In this document: positions 55,701 to 61,993 of the stretch, in pieces
Layout: every line of letters starts with the position of its first letter
Numbering within the stretch: position 1 is the first letter of the stretch
Origin: Pectinophora gossypiella
Lineage: Eukaryota; Arthropoda; Insecta; Lepidoptera; Gelechiidae
Length of the DNA: 64,000 nucleotides
Direction of reading: 5' to 3'
NCBI RefSeq assembly: GCF_024362695.1
Contig: NC_065404.1
Location: 11,758,604 to 11,822,603, forward strand
Notes under the pieces: generated by a model
What the model was told of the DNA's origin: nothing
Seen by the model: the letters and a program-made list of their open reading frames with translations, nothing else
The model's database searches: none
Program-made: the position numbers and the translations under genes

Positions 55701-58240
55701 TGTTATCCTAGGTCTACCCCTTCCTCTCTTCCCTTCAATTTTTCCTTCTATAAAGTTTGTTATAAATGAATCGCGTCGTATCAGGTGGCCAATCATATTT
55801 CCTCTCCGGTTCTCTATAGTCTTCAATATGGTTCTCTTTTCTTCAACTCTATTGATTAAGTCGACTTTATTGAGTTAGAATTATATTCTTCTTCTATAGT
55901 GTGGGTTGTGAGGTGAAGTACCAACCTCATCACCCCTGGTGACAGGGTTACTATTGAGCCGCCAAAGGCTCCTGACATGGCTCATATAACGACTACTTAC
56001 ATCAATGAGTAGTAACCGGGACCAACGGCTAAACGTGCCTTCCCAAGCACGAATAATAACCCAGTAATAATTCAATTATAATTTTGAATTATATTTTGAT
56101 CATAGATAATTGATTACGTAGTTTCCAGGTTTTGGTAAAGGAAAATTCCTTCATTTTTTTAAATAAACATAGCTGACGAGGAGTGGGTGTATACGATCAC
56201 GAGCATTAAATATGTTTACACTTTGGTACCATGTCACATTAACTTTTTTGACAAATTGAACTGTAAGTCTCAGTAAATGTCAAATATGTTAGTGCGACAG
56301 AGTCCTAAAGTGGGTACATTATATTGCTCATGACTGTACTACGCACCTCTGCCTACCCCGTCGGGGATACAGGCGTGACACTAGGTGTGTTGTTAGAAAT
56401 AAATAAGTATAAAATGCGTATAACTGTTTATCATCCCGGCCATGCCGTAAAACTCCTTTATGTACATAAATATACTTAAAAATAATTATACGTTTTTACG
56501 TACACGTGAAGGCGTGGTAGCCCAGTTGGTAGAACGATTGCCTCTCTCTTTGAGGTCGCAGGTTCGAATCCAGCACAAGTCTATAATGATTGTCGAATTT
56601 ATTTTCGAATTCATGTTTGGATCATAAATGGTTATCACGTGCTCAGTGGTGAAGGAAAACATCGTGAGGAAACGTTTCCGACCTAACCTGTATTGGGCTG
56701 GTTTTAACCATCAATCCGCACTGGGCCCGCGTGATGGTTTAAGGCCCGATCTCCCTATCCATCCATAGGGAAGGCCCGTGCCCCAGCAGTGGGGACGTTA
56801 ATGGGCTGGTGATGATGATGCTAGGGAGATAATACGTTTTTACGTACTCACTATTACCTAATCTGTGGTTTGACGTAAGCTTATGCTTGCATAATTTACA
56901 ACCGTGACAACTAAACCATTACTAAAATAATTGAAGTTACGATAAAACTATTTACGATCGAAGTAAGTATGTCATTCTTATCACTATTAGGAGGACAATG
57001 ACAATCACGTGACTTTCCGTCGATTATAGTTTTCTTTAAAATATGTAAAGACTGCATATAAGAAACCTCTTAAACATTATAAATTATCGACCTCTGTGGT
57101 CCAGTGGTTGAGCTATGTGATCACAATCTGGAAGTCCCGGGTCCGAATCTCGGTGGGGACAAATCACAAAATACACTTTGTGATCCCTAGTTCGATTAGG
57201 ACATTACAGGCTGATCACCTGATTGTCCGCCAAAAGTAAGATGATCCGTGCTTCGAAAGGCACGTTAAGCCGTTGGTCCTGGTTACTACTTAATGATGTA
57301 AGTAAATAGTCGTTACATGAGCCATGTCAGGGACCTTTGGCGGCTCAATAATAACCTGACACCAGGGTTGATGGGGTTGGGAATTCACCTCACAACCCAC
57401 ATGATAGAAGAAGTGGTTTTATAAGTAATAAACTGAGCTAAATAGCAATATTCTTACATGAAATACCTTTTCTTTCACGGCTTTTGTAGTTTTAATGTTG
57501 GAATATTTCAATCCATCGATGATGGCAATTACCCAGTCGCAGGAATTACAGTTCTATCTAGACGGAACAGAGCTTATTTCCGCATGAAGTGTGGCAAATT
57601 TTCACTTTCATTAATGCTGTAGAATAGAAACAACCGGGCGGACTGCACCGCAGCAAACGCACGCAGTCCTACGAATAAATAATTTATTTTTTCGTAGACG
57701 CAGTCAGATCTTTTCTTTTTGACGTGGCTTATTGTAGATATGGCAAATGGCATTAACTACTTGACCGGAAAAGCGACCTCGTGCAGTCGCTTTATTCAAC
57801 TGCATGTCACATTCACACGGTCGACTGCAGTCGTGGGCAGTCCATCTTTCCGCATGCACTTGAACAAAGCTACTGCGCGCGGTTGCTGATGCGACTGTGT
57901 GTGGTTGCTGATGCGACTGCGTGTGGTTGCTGATGCGACTGCGTATGAGTGCTGATATGACTGTGTGTGGTTGCTGATGCGACTGCGAGCGGTTGCTGAT
58001 GCAATTCTTCAGTTTAGTCCGGACATATTATTATAGGACAGACAGACACTTTTTAATAAGTACTATATATTGATTGATAGTTACGTTACCTGACACCCAT
58101 TGGACGGCAAGTCTTTCCGGGTAGAACTCTGGTCGCAGTGGTATCACCTCTTCAAGGGCGAAGGTCTGCAGCTTTGTCGGGAACGGAGATGACTCCGTAT
58201 GGGTCCCTAGAAGGGCCACCACTATTGCTACTAACGCCCT
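40629..58240 (-). CDS. Dpp4: Dipeptidyl peptidase 4-like serine protease gene (11 coding exons placed)
   Basis: Joining the eleven exons listed below gives 713 codons with every splice phase consistent, against about 760-780 for the family. The N-terminal exon has a hydrophobic signal-like segment (RALVAIVVALLG). Exons 2-7 of the listed set form the beta-propeller and include WIYEEEVF, the double-Glu motif that anchors the substrate amino terminus. The alpha/beta-hydrolase part shows RVYSGPG (oxyanion Tyr), VRGSG, GWSYGG (nucleophile Ser), GTGDDNVHY (Asp) and YTDETHSL (His), so the triad is complete. The family removes N-terminal X-Pro or X-Ala dipeptides; insect relatives include venom DPP4. 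It is probably secreted or signal-anchored. The start Met exon is not in view, perhaps beyond 64 kb. Introns hold many repeats. Confidence 0.95.
40745..40945 (-). mobile_element. SINE-B2 copy, internally deleted, in DPP4 intron
   Basis: The minus-strand tRNA-like head (CCTCCGTGGTCCAGTGGTTG, CCCGGGTTCGAATCCCGGAG) is intact. The middle of the body is missing, leaving CACCAGGGTTGATGGGGTTG and the 3' end. Confidence 0.88.
41524..41667. mobile_element. MITE-2 copy in DPP4 intron
   Basis: GGGGACTTAAAATGTCCACT/TCGAAGCAATTCATCTAAGA is repeated inverted at the right end (TTAGATGAATTGCTTCGATG, TGACCCCCC). Confidence 0.85.
42020..42130 (+). mobile_element. SINE-D fragment in DPP4 intron
   Basis: CACCGAGCTTTTTGTCAGAC, GGTGATAGGTGATGAACCGT and CCAACTGTGTTAATGAAAAC match 11160-11260. 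Confidence 0.7.
42262..42467 (-). CDS. Dpp4: DPP4-like exon with catalytic Asp
   Basis: Acceptor ATCACAG|ATTCAA, donor CAGATG|GTATGA. Contains DSIYTERYMDTP and LVHGTGDDNVHYQHS. Confidence 0.95.
42650..42870 (+). mobile_element. MITE-3 partial copy in DPP4 intron
   Basis: Only the right half is clear (CGTGTGTTCCATAAATTTTT, CTGTCGATTACCCGTCCCTT, GGTATAACTTAAAATAAAAT). Confidence 0.65.
42873..43050. repeat. 16-bp minisatellite in DPP4 intron
   Basis: At least eight tandem units of GAGAAGTAGCCCTAAT/GAGAAGTTACCATAAT type. The last three are identical and a degraded piece follows to 43050. Sits between the catalytic Asp and Ser exons. Confidence 0.9.
43400..43760. repeat. Three-armed foldback repeat in DPP4 intron
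   Basis: A palindrome (left arm about 43556-43640, right arm 43675-43758) carries CTTGATATTAACTCAGAATC and its inverse, and TTACGGTGTCACTAACACCC and its near inverse. A third, separate right-arm copy lies at 43405-43500 (GATTCAGACCATGATTCTGA). Non-coding; MITE-like. Confidence 0.7.
43817..43977 (-). CDS. Dpp4: DPP4-like exon with catalytic Ser
   Basis: Acceptor TTTACAG|ACAGCT, donor TTATG|GTATTT. Contains RVGVWGWSYGGF (the nucleophile Ser) and AAVAPVTSWLYY. Confidence 0.95.
44104..44366 (+). mobile_element. MITE-3 copy in DPP4 intron
   Basis: TTTTATTTTAAGTTATATCC to AGATATAACTTAAAATAAAA, with GGAAAGGGACGGATGATTCA in one arm and CCCGTCCCTTTCCTTTTCGG in the other. Confidence 0.8.
44485..44720 (+). 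mobile_element. SINE-D-related piece interrupted by MITE-1
   Basis: ATACATAAGCTCACGATCTC...GGTAGTCAGAGGTA is separated from CATCCATCGCAAGATGAACT by the MITE-1 at 44535-44676. The uninterrupted order is seen at 13940-14000. Confidence 0.7.
44535..44676 (+). mobile_element. MITE-1 copy inserted in SINE-D
   Basis: TA at 44533-44534 and 44677-44678 flank CAGTCATGAGCA to TGCTCGTGACCG, 142 bp. Taking out the element and one TA gives CAGAGGTACATCC, as expected for SINE-D. Confidence 0.92.
45125..45275 (-). CDS. Dpp4: DPP4-like exon (hydrolase)
   Basis: Acceptor TTTTCAG|AGTACT, donor ATCAG|GTGACG. Includes FISASIDVRGSGVMG and INKALGTVEVTDTLAAI. Confidence 0.93.
45276..46101. other. DPP4 intron, AT-rich
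   Basis: Contains a decayed SINE-like stretch near 45735-45870 (TAATGGCTTAACATG, AATCATCTTATATTCG). No other signal. Confidence 0.45.
46102..46327 (-). CDS. Dpp4: DPP4-like exon (start of hydrolase domain)
   Basis: Acceptor TTTATAG|ACAGAC, donor TTTAG|GTAGGT. Includes YPMVVRVYSGPGTTRV with the oxyanion-hole Tyr. Confidence 0.92.
46723..47363 (-). CDS. Dpp4: DPP4-like largest exon (propeller)
   Basis: Acceptor CAGTCAG|GTCGCG, donor CTCGG|GTAAGT; 641 bp. Joins as YPKVGRENPVVGL, matching the family's YPK-x-G-x-ENP segment, and includes VNWASDESLIVLWLNRRQS and TEIVGWNREADALF. Two close CAGs leave a 4-base choice of acceptor; only this one keeps the frame. Confidence 0.92.
47945..48118 (-). CDS. 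Dpp4: DPP4-like exon (propeller, Glu motif)
   Basis: Acceptor ATTTCAG|AGGAGG, donor GGTTG|GTAACA. Continues EEVFNGAEALWFSPSGAYLA and ends FKYPKV. Confidence 0.92.
48119..49251. other. DPP4 intron
   Basis: Nothing recognised beyond splice sites. A small open frame at 48340-48576 (plus) has no family resemblance. Confidence 0.45.
49252..49442 (-). CDS. Dpp4: DPP4-like exon (propeller)
   Basis: Acceptor TTCCTAG|GACAAT, donor GAGG|GTAAGT. Includes VVWGGGNSLAYVQNNNVFYV and GVPDWIYE, the first part of the double-Glu motif. Confidence 0.92.
49619..49985 (-). mobile_element. Repeat H, longest copy, in DPP4 intron
   Basis: On the minus strand it ends in poly(A) (the poly(T) at 49600-49625). The upstream 370 bp contain coding-like runs such as KDVIYDPDDPITLAIEAANQ and, in another frame, DTDPAGVVDDFPHSALIAID. 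Likely the 3' part of a non-LTR retrotransposon or a long SINE; family unknown. A MITE-2 abuts its far end. Confidence 0.7.
49999..50160. mobile_element. MITE-2 copy in DPP4 intron
   Basis: Arms of about 50 bp: CATCGAAGCAATTCATCTAA then GAAAGCAATATTGCAATTTG, mirrored by AGCAATATTGCTTTCTTAGA and CTTCGATGTGGCCATTTTAA. The best-preserved palindrome of the family. Confidence 0.88.
50161..50957. other. DPP4 intron, with a partial inverted repeat
   Basis: Around 50435-50580, ATTAGCGTCAAAATGG, TCAATTGCTTGAAG and ATATTATTGA recur inverted (CCATTTTGACGTCAATAATA, TAAGCAATTGATCC), suggesting a decayed foldback element. No gene. Confidence 0.45.
50958..51250 (+). mobile_element. SINE-A copy A5 with perfect target duplication
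   Basis: Head GAGGAGCTCGGTGGCGCAGC, 5S-like GGATGGGTGACC, tail ATGATGATG. Flanked by AGGTATAAGT at 50945-50954 and 51251-51260. Confidence 0.93.
51572..51903 (+). mobile_element. SINE-B1 copy (best preserved)
   Basis: A box TGGTCTAGTGGTTAGAGCGT, B box GGTCCGGGTTCGATTCCCGA, then AACCCGCAGTGGAGCAGCGT and GTGCCCAGCAGTGGGACGTA. tRNA-derived retroposon in a DPP4 intron. Confidence 0.93.
51904..52559. other. DPP4 intron
   Basis: Nothing recognised. Confidence 0.4.
52560..52612 (-). CDS. Dpp4: DPP4-like exon (propeller, 53 bp)
   Basis: Acceptor CTTTCCAG|GTGTAC, donor AACAA|GTAAGT. Encodes VYRYSSIADYSVYNLEN. A small exon supported by frame on both sides. Confidence 0.85.
52613..53544. other. DPP4 intron
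   Basis: Around 53045-53200 a repeat-like segment ends GAGGAAATAAAGATTTTACT followed by TTACTTACT repeats, as in a retroposon tail. Otherwise nothing. Confidence 0.4.
53545..53640 (-). pseudogene. RTE-type LINE C-terminal remnant
   Basis: The minus strand reads ANVVSYKEVKELVLDRQESR then MLHRQERDF and a stop, the extreme C-terminus of an RTE-like ORF2 (compare the fragment at 55584-55826). About 32 codons remain. Confidence 0.7.
53641..54865. other. DPP4 intron with repeat H piece
   Basis: A repeat H 3' end lies at 54105-54180 (GTAGTTAATGCAACTTGCGG, then AATAAGTCAAGTC and poly(A)). A SINE-B2 3' fragment is near 54330-54365. Otherwise AT-rich and featureless. Confidence 0.5.
54866..55164 (-). 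mobile_element. SINE-A copy A6 with target duplication
   Basis: Inverted copy flanked by CCCACATAGTT at 54853-54863 and 55168-55178. Close in sequence to A4 and A5. Confidence 0.93.
55337..55431 (-). CDS. Dpp4: DPP4-like exon (propeller)
   Basis: Acceptor TTTTTCAG|ACCATG, donor GATTTG|GTAAGC. Joins as VSD-HEYIYSE and continues to TYVTILDVVDL. Confidence 0.88.
55584..55826 (-). pseudogene. RTE-type LINE ORF2 C-terminal fragment
   Basis: The frame reads MIGHLIRRDSFITNFIEGKI, GKRGRGRPRITFMKQIKEK, then EEWRLLHRQERSLK and a stop. This RR/HD-SF, GKRxRGRPR, W-LLHRQ sequence is the standard C-terminal end of RTE-like insect reverse transcriptases. Only about 80 codons remain, so it is a 5'-truncated dead copy inside a DPP4 intron. 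Confidence 0.8.
55890..56050 (-). mobile_element. SINE-B2 3' half
   Basis: ATAGTGTGGGTTGTGAGGTG (inverted end), GAGCCGCCAAAGGCTCCTGA and AACCGGGACCAACGGCTAAA. The tRNA-like head is missing. Confidence 0.8.
56194..56336 (-). mobile_element. MITE-1 copy in DPP4 intron
   Basis: TA (56192-56193) and TA (56337-56338) flank CGATCACGAGCA to TGCTCATGACTG. Confidence 0.9.
56512..56822 (+). mobile_element. Chimeric SINE: SINE-C head on SINE-A tail
   Basis: A tRNA-like head (GCGTGGTAGCCCAGTTGGTA, CGCAGGTTCGAATCCAGCAC) and SINE-C body (TTCGAATTCATGTTTGGATC, CACGTGCTCAGTGGTGAAGG) run to about 56705. From AACCATCAATCCGCACTGGG the sequence is SINE-A to its GATGATGATG end. The join is clean. Confidence 0.85.
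57086..57415 (+). mobile_element. SINE-B2 copy
   Basis: Head CCTCTGTGGTCCAGTGGTTG, body CCGTGCTTCGAAAGGCACGT and CCTTTGGCGGCTCAATAATA, ending CACAACCCACATGATAGAAG. Confidence 0.9.
57716..57765 (-). mobile_element. Repeat H 3' fragment
   Basis: TTGACGTGGCTTATTGTAGA and ATGGCATTAACTACTTGACC only. Confidence 0.6.
57870..58004. repeat. 22-bp minisatellite next to DPP4 exon
   Basis: About five or six imperfect units of GTTGCTGATGCGACTGCGTG-TG, ending about 85 bases from the donor of the N-terminal DPP4 exon. GC-richer than its surroundings. Confidence 0.85.
58090..58240 (-). CDS. Dpp4: DPP4-like exon: signal segment and N-terminus
   Basis: Acceptor TTTGTTTACAG|AGGGCG, donor GTCAG|GTAACG. The encoded start is hydrophobic (LVAIVVALLG) and then LEEVIPLRPEFYPERLAVQW. 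The frame stays open upstream to an ATG at 58300, but that stretch looks like intron, so the true Met is probably in an unseen exon. Confidence 0.85.
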
Positions 58241-58601
58241 CTGTAAACAAATGATAGAAAAATATTTTAAAATCACGATATCTAAAATAAAAATCTTCAA
58301 TATACTCTACTAGAATAGAACGTTTTATATTATTATCATTACAGCGCGACCATCGATCGAGGCGGACGTGCGCTTCCGATTATAACAATTTTATATTTTT
58401 CTAAAATAATACATCGCTCTATTCTCAACCTTGTTGTGTACAAACAGTGAATTTAGTTTTGTGTAAAACTGTGCGTGCGTTTTAAAACCTTATATCGTCA
58501 TTGAAGCTGAATCTACTCCGGCGCACCTCCGCGGGAAGAGTACGGCTGCATTTTTTTTCTCACACCTCACTATATATTAACCAGTGGCGTTACCAGTCAT
58601 C

Positions 58602-59582
58602 ATGAGCCATCACCAATCGCCTATTAAACAGCGGGAGGGGTCTAATTACACTGGCTCTCAACAAGATCTCACGGGCTATGATTCTACCGCCTCGGATTCG
58701 CAAGTCACTAAACGAAAACGTAAACAACCTGACTCGGATCATGTACAAAAGCAGGATTTTGAAGAATTTAAGACCGAAATGAGGAGCTTCTTACAGGATT
58801 TTAAGACAACAAGCAATGAATACATGCATAATATTAGCTCGGAATTAGCCGAAATAAAGACTCAAGTAAACTCGATGTCTACCTCCCTTGATAATTTAAC
58901 TCAAGAACATAATCAGTTCAAGTCGCAGCTTTCCGACCTTACGGATTCATTGAACTTTCATTCTAATTCCTTCGATGAACTTAGGAACCACACTGATTCG
59001 ATCTCTAAGGACGTCGCTAACCTGAAGAATACCGAACAGGAACTCAATCACTGCAAACAACAATTATGCGATTTACAACGTGAATTTAATATCCAGCAAC
59101 AACGAGAACGCCTACATAATATTGAGATCTCAGGGCTTCCTGAGAAAAATACTGAAAATCTTACCCAGTGTCTACTATTAATTTGTGAATACATAGGCGT
59201 ACAAGTGACTAAGGAAGACATTATCACTATTCATCGTGTACCTTCTCGAGTACCTAACTCACGCTTGCCTAAAAATATAATAGTAAAACTGAAAAATCAA
59301 CTCATCAAAGATACTATTATATCGGCGATTCGTAGGAAGAAAGGACTAACAATACAAGATATTGGGCTGTCTGTCACGGGAGAACAACAACAACAACGTA
59401 TCTACATAAATGAGCATTTAACGCCATTTTACAAAACGCTCCATAAGAAGACACGAGAAGCCGCTTCTACTTCTAATTACCAATATGTCTGGATTCGCAA
59501 CGGTAAAATATTCGTCCGAAAAAACGACACATCTCCACCTATCCACATACGGGATTACATAGACTTAAAAATAGTGAAGTGA
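58602..59582 (+). CDS. LINE-B ORF1 (coiled-coil RNA-binding protein)
   Basis: 326 codons from ATG 58602; an in-frame GTG at 58584 opens the frame six codons earlier. A Ser/Gln/Lys-rich start contains a KRKRKQ basic patch. Residues about 50-170 are a long heptad-rich coiled coil. The C-terminal third (HNIEISGLPE, IGVQVTKEDIITIHRV, PKNIIVKL, RIYINEHLTP) is the conserved nucleic-acid-binding domain of insect LINE ORF1 proteins, the fold also known from baculovirus FP25-type proteins. It would bind the element's RNA as a chaperone-like particle. The frame is intact and ends in TGA overlapping the next open frame. Confidence 0.88.
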   Translation: MSHHQSPIKQREGSNYTGSQQDLTGYDSTASDSQVTKRKRKQPDSDHVQKQDFEEFKTEMRSFLQDFKTTSNEYMHNISSELAEIKTQVNSMSTSLDNLTQEHNQFKSQLSDLTDSLNFHSNSFDELRNHTDSISKDVANLKNTEQELNHCKQQLCDLQREFNIQQQRERLHNIEISGLPEKNTENLTQCLLLICEYIGVQVTKEDIITIHRVPSRVPNSRLPKNIIVKLKNQLIKDTIISAIRRKKGLTIQDIGLSVTGEQQQQRIYINEHLTPFYKTLHKKTREAASTSNYQYVWIRNGKIFVRKNDTSPPIHIRDYIDLKIVK

Positions 59583-60271
59583 TAATCATATTGTGTGTTT
59601 TTCTATTGTGTTTAACGTATTTAAAAAGCATAAATGGCAACACTGATATATTTATTACAACTACGAGTATGTCGATAAATCATAGCCTTCAGCTATTGAT
59701 GTATGTATTATACACTATGCATAGTAAGTACATATTTATTTATATTTACGCCATTGTTTCAGGTTATAAACCTTACTATTTACTATTTATATACAGACAT
59801 GCATGCCTCATCTCACTTATATCCGTATATCTATTATATAATACACATAACCTTCATGTTTATACTTATACTTTAACTATAACTTCAAAACTTTACGTCC
59901 ATTACCTACTATGTCTACACACACTCCGACACGAACACTTACAACTCATTGTACTCACACTCCCCTTGTTAAACCGCGACTGCACTCAATTACTAGAAGA
60001 ATATATACTGCAATATATAACCCAAGTATTTATACATAGACATACGCTTATATGCAAATACTATTTACTGCGAATAACATATTTATTTTCTAATATACAT
60101 AATTACCATCTTAATCATAACCGTGAATGCTTTGTATCCACACATTTTTTATGTTTCAATCAACTCGGACATTTTATCTGGCCAACTTATCCTAACGTTT
60201 CATACCTTTTATTCAATCTAAACGACTGTTTGTTACGTATCATAAATGGCTACTGGTTACCTCAAAGATAG
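59579..60271 (+). CDS. LINE-B stop-free AT-rich ORF between ORF1 and ORF2
   Basis: A 230-codon frame from GTG at 59579 (overlapping the ORF1 stop) to TAG at 60271, overlapping the ORF2 ATG by 26 bases. First ATG in frame is 59669. The product is rich in Leu, Tyr, Ile and His with several hydrophobic runs and no domain I know. Staying open for 230 codons in such AT-rich DNA is unexpected, and LINE-A shows a similar open frame upstream of its ORF2. It may encode a protein or serve to carry ribosomes to ORF2. Confidence 0.4.
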   Translation: MIIILCVFLLCLTYLKSINGNTDIFITTTSMSINHSLQLLMYVLYTMHSKYIFIYIYAIVSGYKPYYLLFIYRHACLISLISVYLLYNTHNLHVYTYTLTITSKLYVHYLLCLHTLRHEHLQLIVLTLPLLNRDCTQLLEEYILQYITQVFIHRHTLICKYYLLRITYLFSNIHNYHLNHNRECFVSTHFLCFNQLGHFIWPTYPNVSYLLFNLNDCLLRIINGYWLPQR

Positions 60272-60329
60272 AAACCTGAACATATATTACCAAAATGTTC
60301 GTGGGCTAAGGACCAAATGTCTCCAACTA
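60246..60329 (+). CDS. LINE-B ORF2, 5' piece
   Basis: ATG 60246 starts MATGYLKDRNLNIYYQNVRG, the beginning of an APE endonuclease (NVRGL motif). The frame is interrupted after 60327-60329 (codon CTA) by the Tc1-like element and resumes in the same frame at 61994. Confidence 0.85.
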
Positions 60330-60666
60330 CACTTCTCATCAAAAAAATCGAAACACTTCCGTTTTCATTGTTTCTGTCCGAATTTAACACAAAAAAGAAT
60401 TCATACGATGAAAAAAAATACATAAATGTATAGCTGGCAGTTTGGCCATTACAGTAATAAGCGAAAATTCTAAATTCAAAATTAGAATTTCATTTGTTTA
60501 TCTTATAAACGAAATGAATCACTGTTTTGAGACAAATGTGTGTTTAGGGTTGGAGTACATTTAGCGTTTAAAAACTAAAAATTGGCGCCTATCCTTAAAC
60601 TTTTTGTTTTTTATTTCAATACTGTGACTTTGGGACGTCTGAAAAAAGGTTTTTTTTCTAAAACGT

Positions 60667-61110
60667 ATGGATACTTCGCCCACAGAAGCCGCCCAAGTTG
60701 TGGCATTGCTGGATTCTGGCCTTAGTCAGCGTGTTGTGGCTGCAAGACTGCATCTAAGCCTGTCATCTGTTCATAGAGTCTATAAACGTTATCGGGAGAC
60801 TGGTTTGTTCACGCGCCGTTCAGGATCTGGCAGGAATCGGGTCACTTCTGAGCGAGATGATCGATTTATTGTAACAACTTCTTTAAGAAATCGACGCCTT
60901 AACGCTTTTCAACTGCAGCAGCGGCTTCGTGTTGTACGAAGGGTGGCTGTAAGTGACTCTACAATTAGAAGAAGATTGAAGGATCGTGGACTGGTACCGC
61001 ATAAGCCAGCAAATGGGCCGAAATTAACTGCAGACCATCGAAGAGCGCGCCTTAACTTTGCACGTGAGCACCTAAATTGGTCATACCTACAGAACCGCCA
61101 CCATAGCTGA
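60667..61110 (+). pseudogene. Tc1-like transposase N-terminal fragment, left arm
   Basis: 147 codons with the paired-like double helix-turn-helix DNA-binding region (LDSGLSQRVVAARLHLSLSS, VSDSTIRRRLKDRGL). It runs into unrelated reading after WSYLQ at 61092, before the first catalytic Asp. It could at most bind transposon ends. Confidence 0.88.
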
Positions 61111-61654
61111 CCTTTTCTTCAATGCAGCATTGTGCATAGCGTTCTCCGTCTCTTCTGTAGACCTTGTTCCTTCCGTCGTTACCATACAGCATAATTTTAC
61201 ACTCATCAGAAAAGAGAACTTTGCTCCACTGTAGGTATGACCAATTTAGGTGCTCACGTGCAAAGTTAAGGCGCGCTCTTCGATGGTCTGCAGTTAATTT
61301 CGGCCCATTTGCTGGCTTATGCGGTACCAGTCCACGATCCTTCAACCTTCTTCTAATTGTAGAGTCACTTACATCCACCCTTCGTACAACACGAAGCCGC
61401 TGCTGCAGTTGAAAAGCGTTAAGGCGTCGATTTCTTAAAGAAGTTGTTACAATAAATCGATCATCTCGCTCAGAAGTGACCCGATTCCTGCCAGATCCTG
61501 AACGGCGCGTGAACAAACCAGTCTCCCGATAACGTTTATAGACTCTATGAACAGATGACAGGCTTAGATGCAGTCTTGCAGCCACAACACGCTGACTAAG
61601 GCCAGAATCCAGCAATGCCACAACTTGGGCGGCTTCTGTGGGCGAAGTATCCAT
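61052..61654 (-). pseudogene. Tc1-like transposase fragment, right arm
   Basis: 200 codons from ATG 61654. Same DNA-binding part as the left arm, then WSKVLFSDECKIMLYG with the first catalytic Asp and VSYGGGSV. It breaks where the inverted left arm begins. The second Asp and the Glu of the DDE triad are missing, so no catalysis is expected. Confidence 0.9.
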
Positions 61655-61993
61655 ACGTTTTAGAAAAAAAACCTTTTTTCAGACGTCCCAAAGTCACAGT
61701 ATTGAAATAAAAAACAAAAAGTTTAAGGATAGGCGCCAATTTTTAGTTTTTAAACGCTAAATGTACTCCAACCCTAAACACACATTTGTCTCAAAACAGT
61801 GATTCATTTCGTTTATAAGATAAACAAATGAAATTCTAATTTTGAATTTAGAATTTTCCTTATTACTGTAATGGCCAAACTGCCAGCTATACATTTATGT
61901 ATTTTTTTTTCATCGTATGAATTCTTTTTTGTGTTAAATTCGGACAGAAACAATGAAAACGGAAGTGTTTCGATTTTTTTGATGAGAAGTGTA

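Larger units (their letters stand above)
60330..61991. mobile_element. Palindromic Tc1-like element (two 5' halves)
   Basis: 1,662 bp between TA (60328-60329) and TA (61992-61993). The left arm 60330-61092 and right arm 61229-61991 are 763-bp inverted repeats that differ at only four positions I could find: two substitutions and two single-base indels. Both begin CACTTCTCATCAAAAAAATC and both place a transposase ATG 337 bp from the end. The 136-bp spacer continues the right-arm transposase to SYGGGSV. The 3' half of a normal element is absent. Confidence 0.93.

Noticed and set aside
56512..56585. Possible functional tRNA gene
   Set aside because: It is the head of a chimeric SINE, with the same head seen inverted at 19800-19890.
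58031..58300. Using the ATG at 58300 as the DPP4 start
   Set aside because: The first 20 codons lie in AT-rich intron-like sequence ending in a strong TTTGTTTACAG acceptor; kept only as an alternative.
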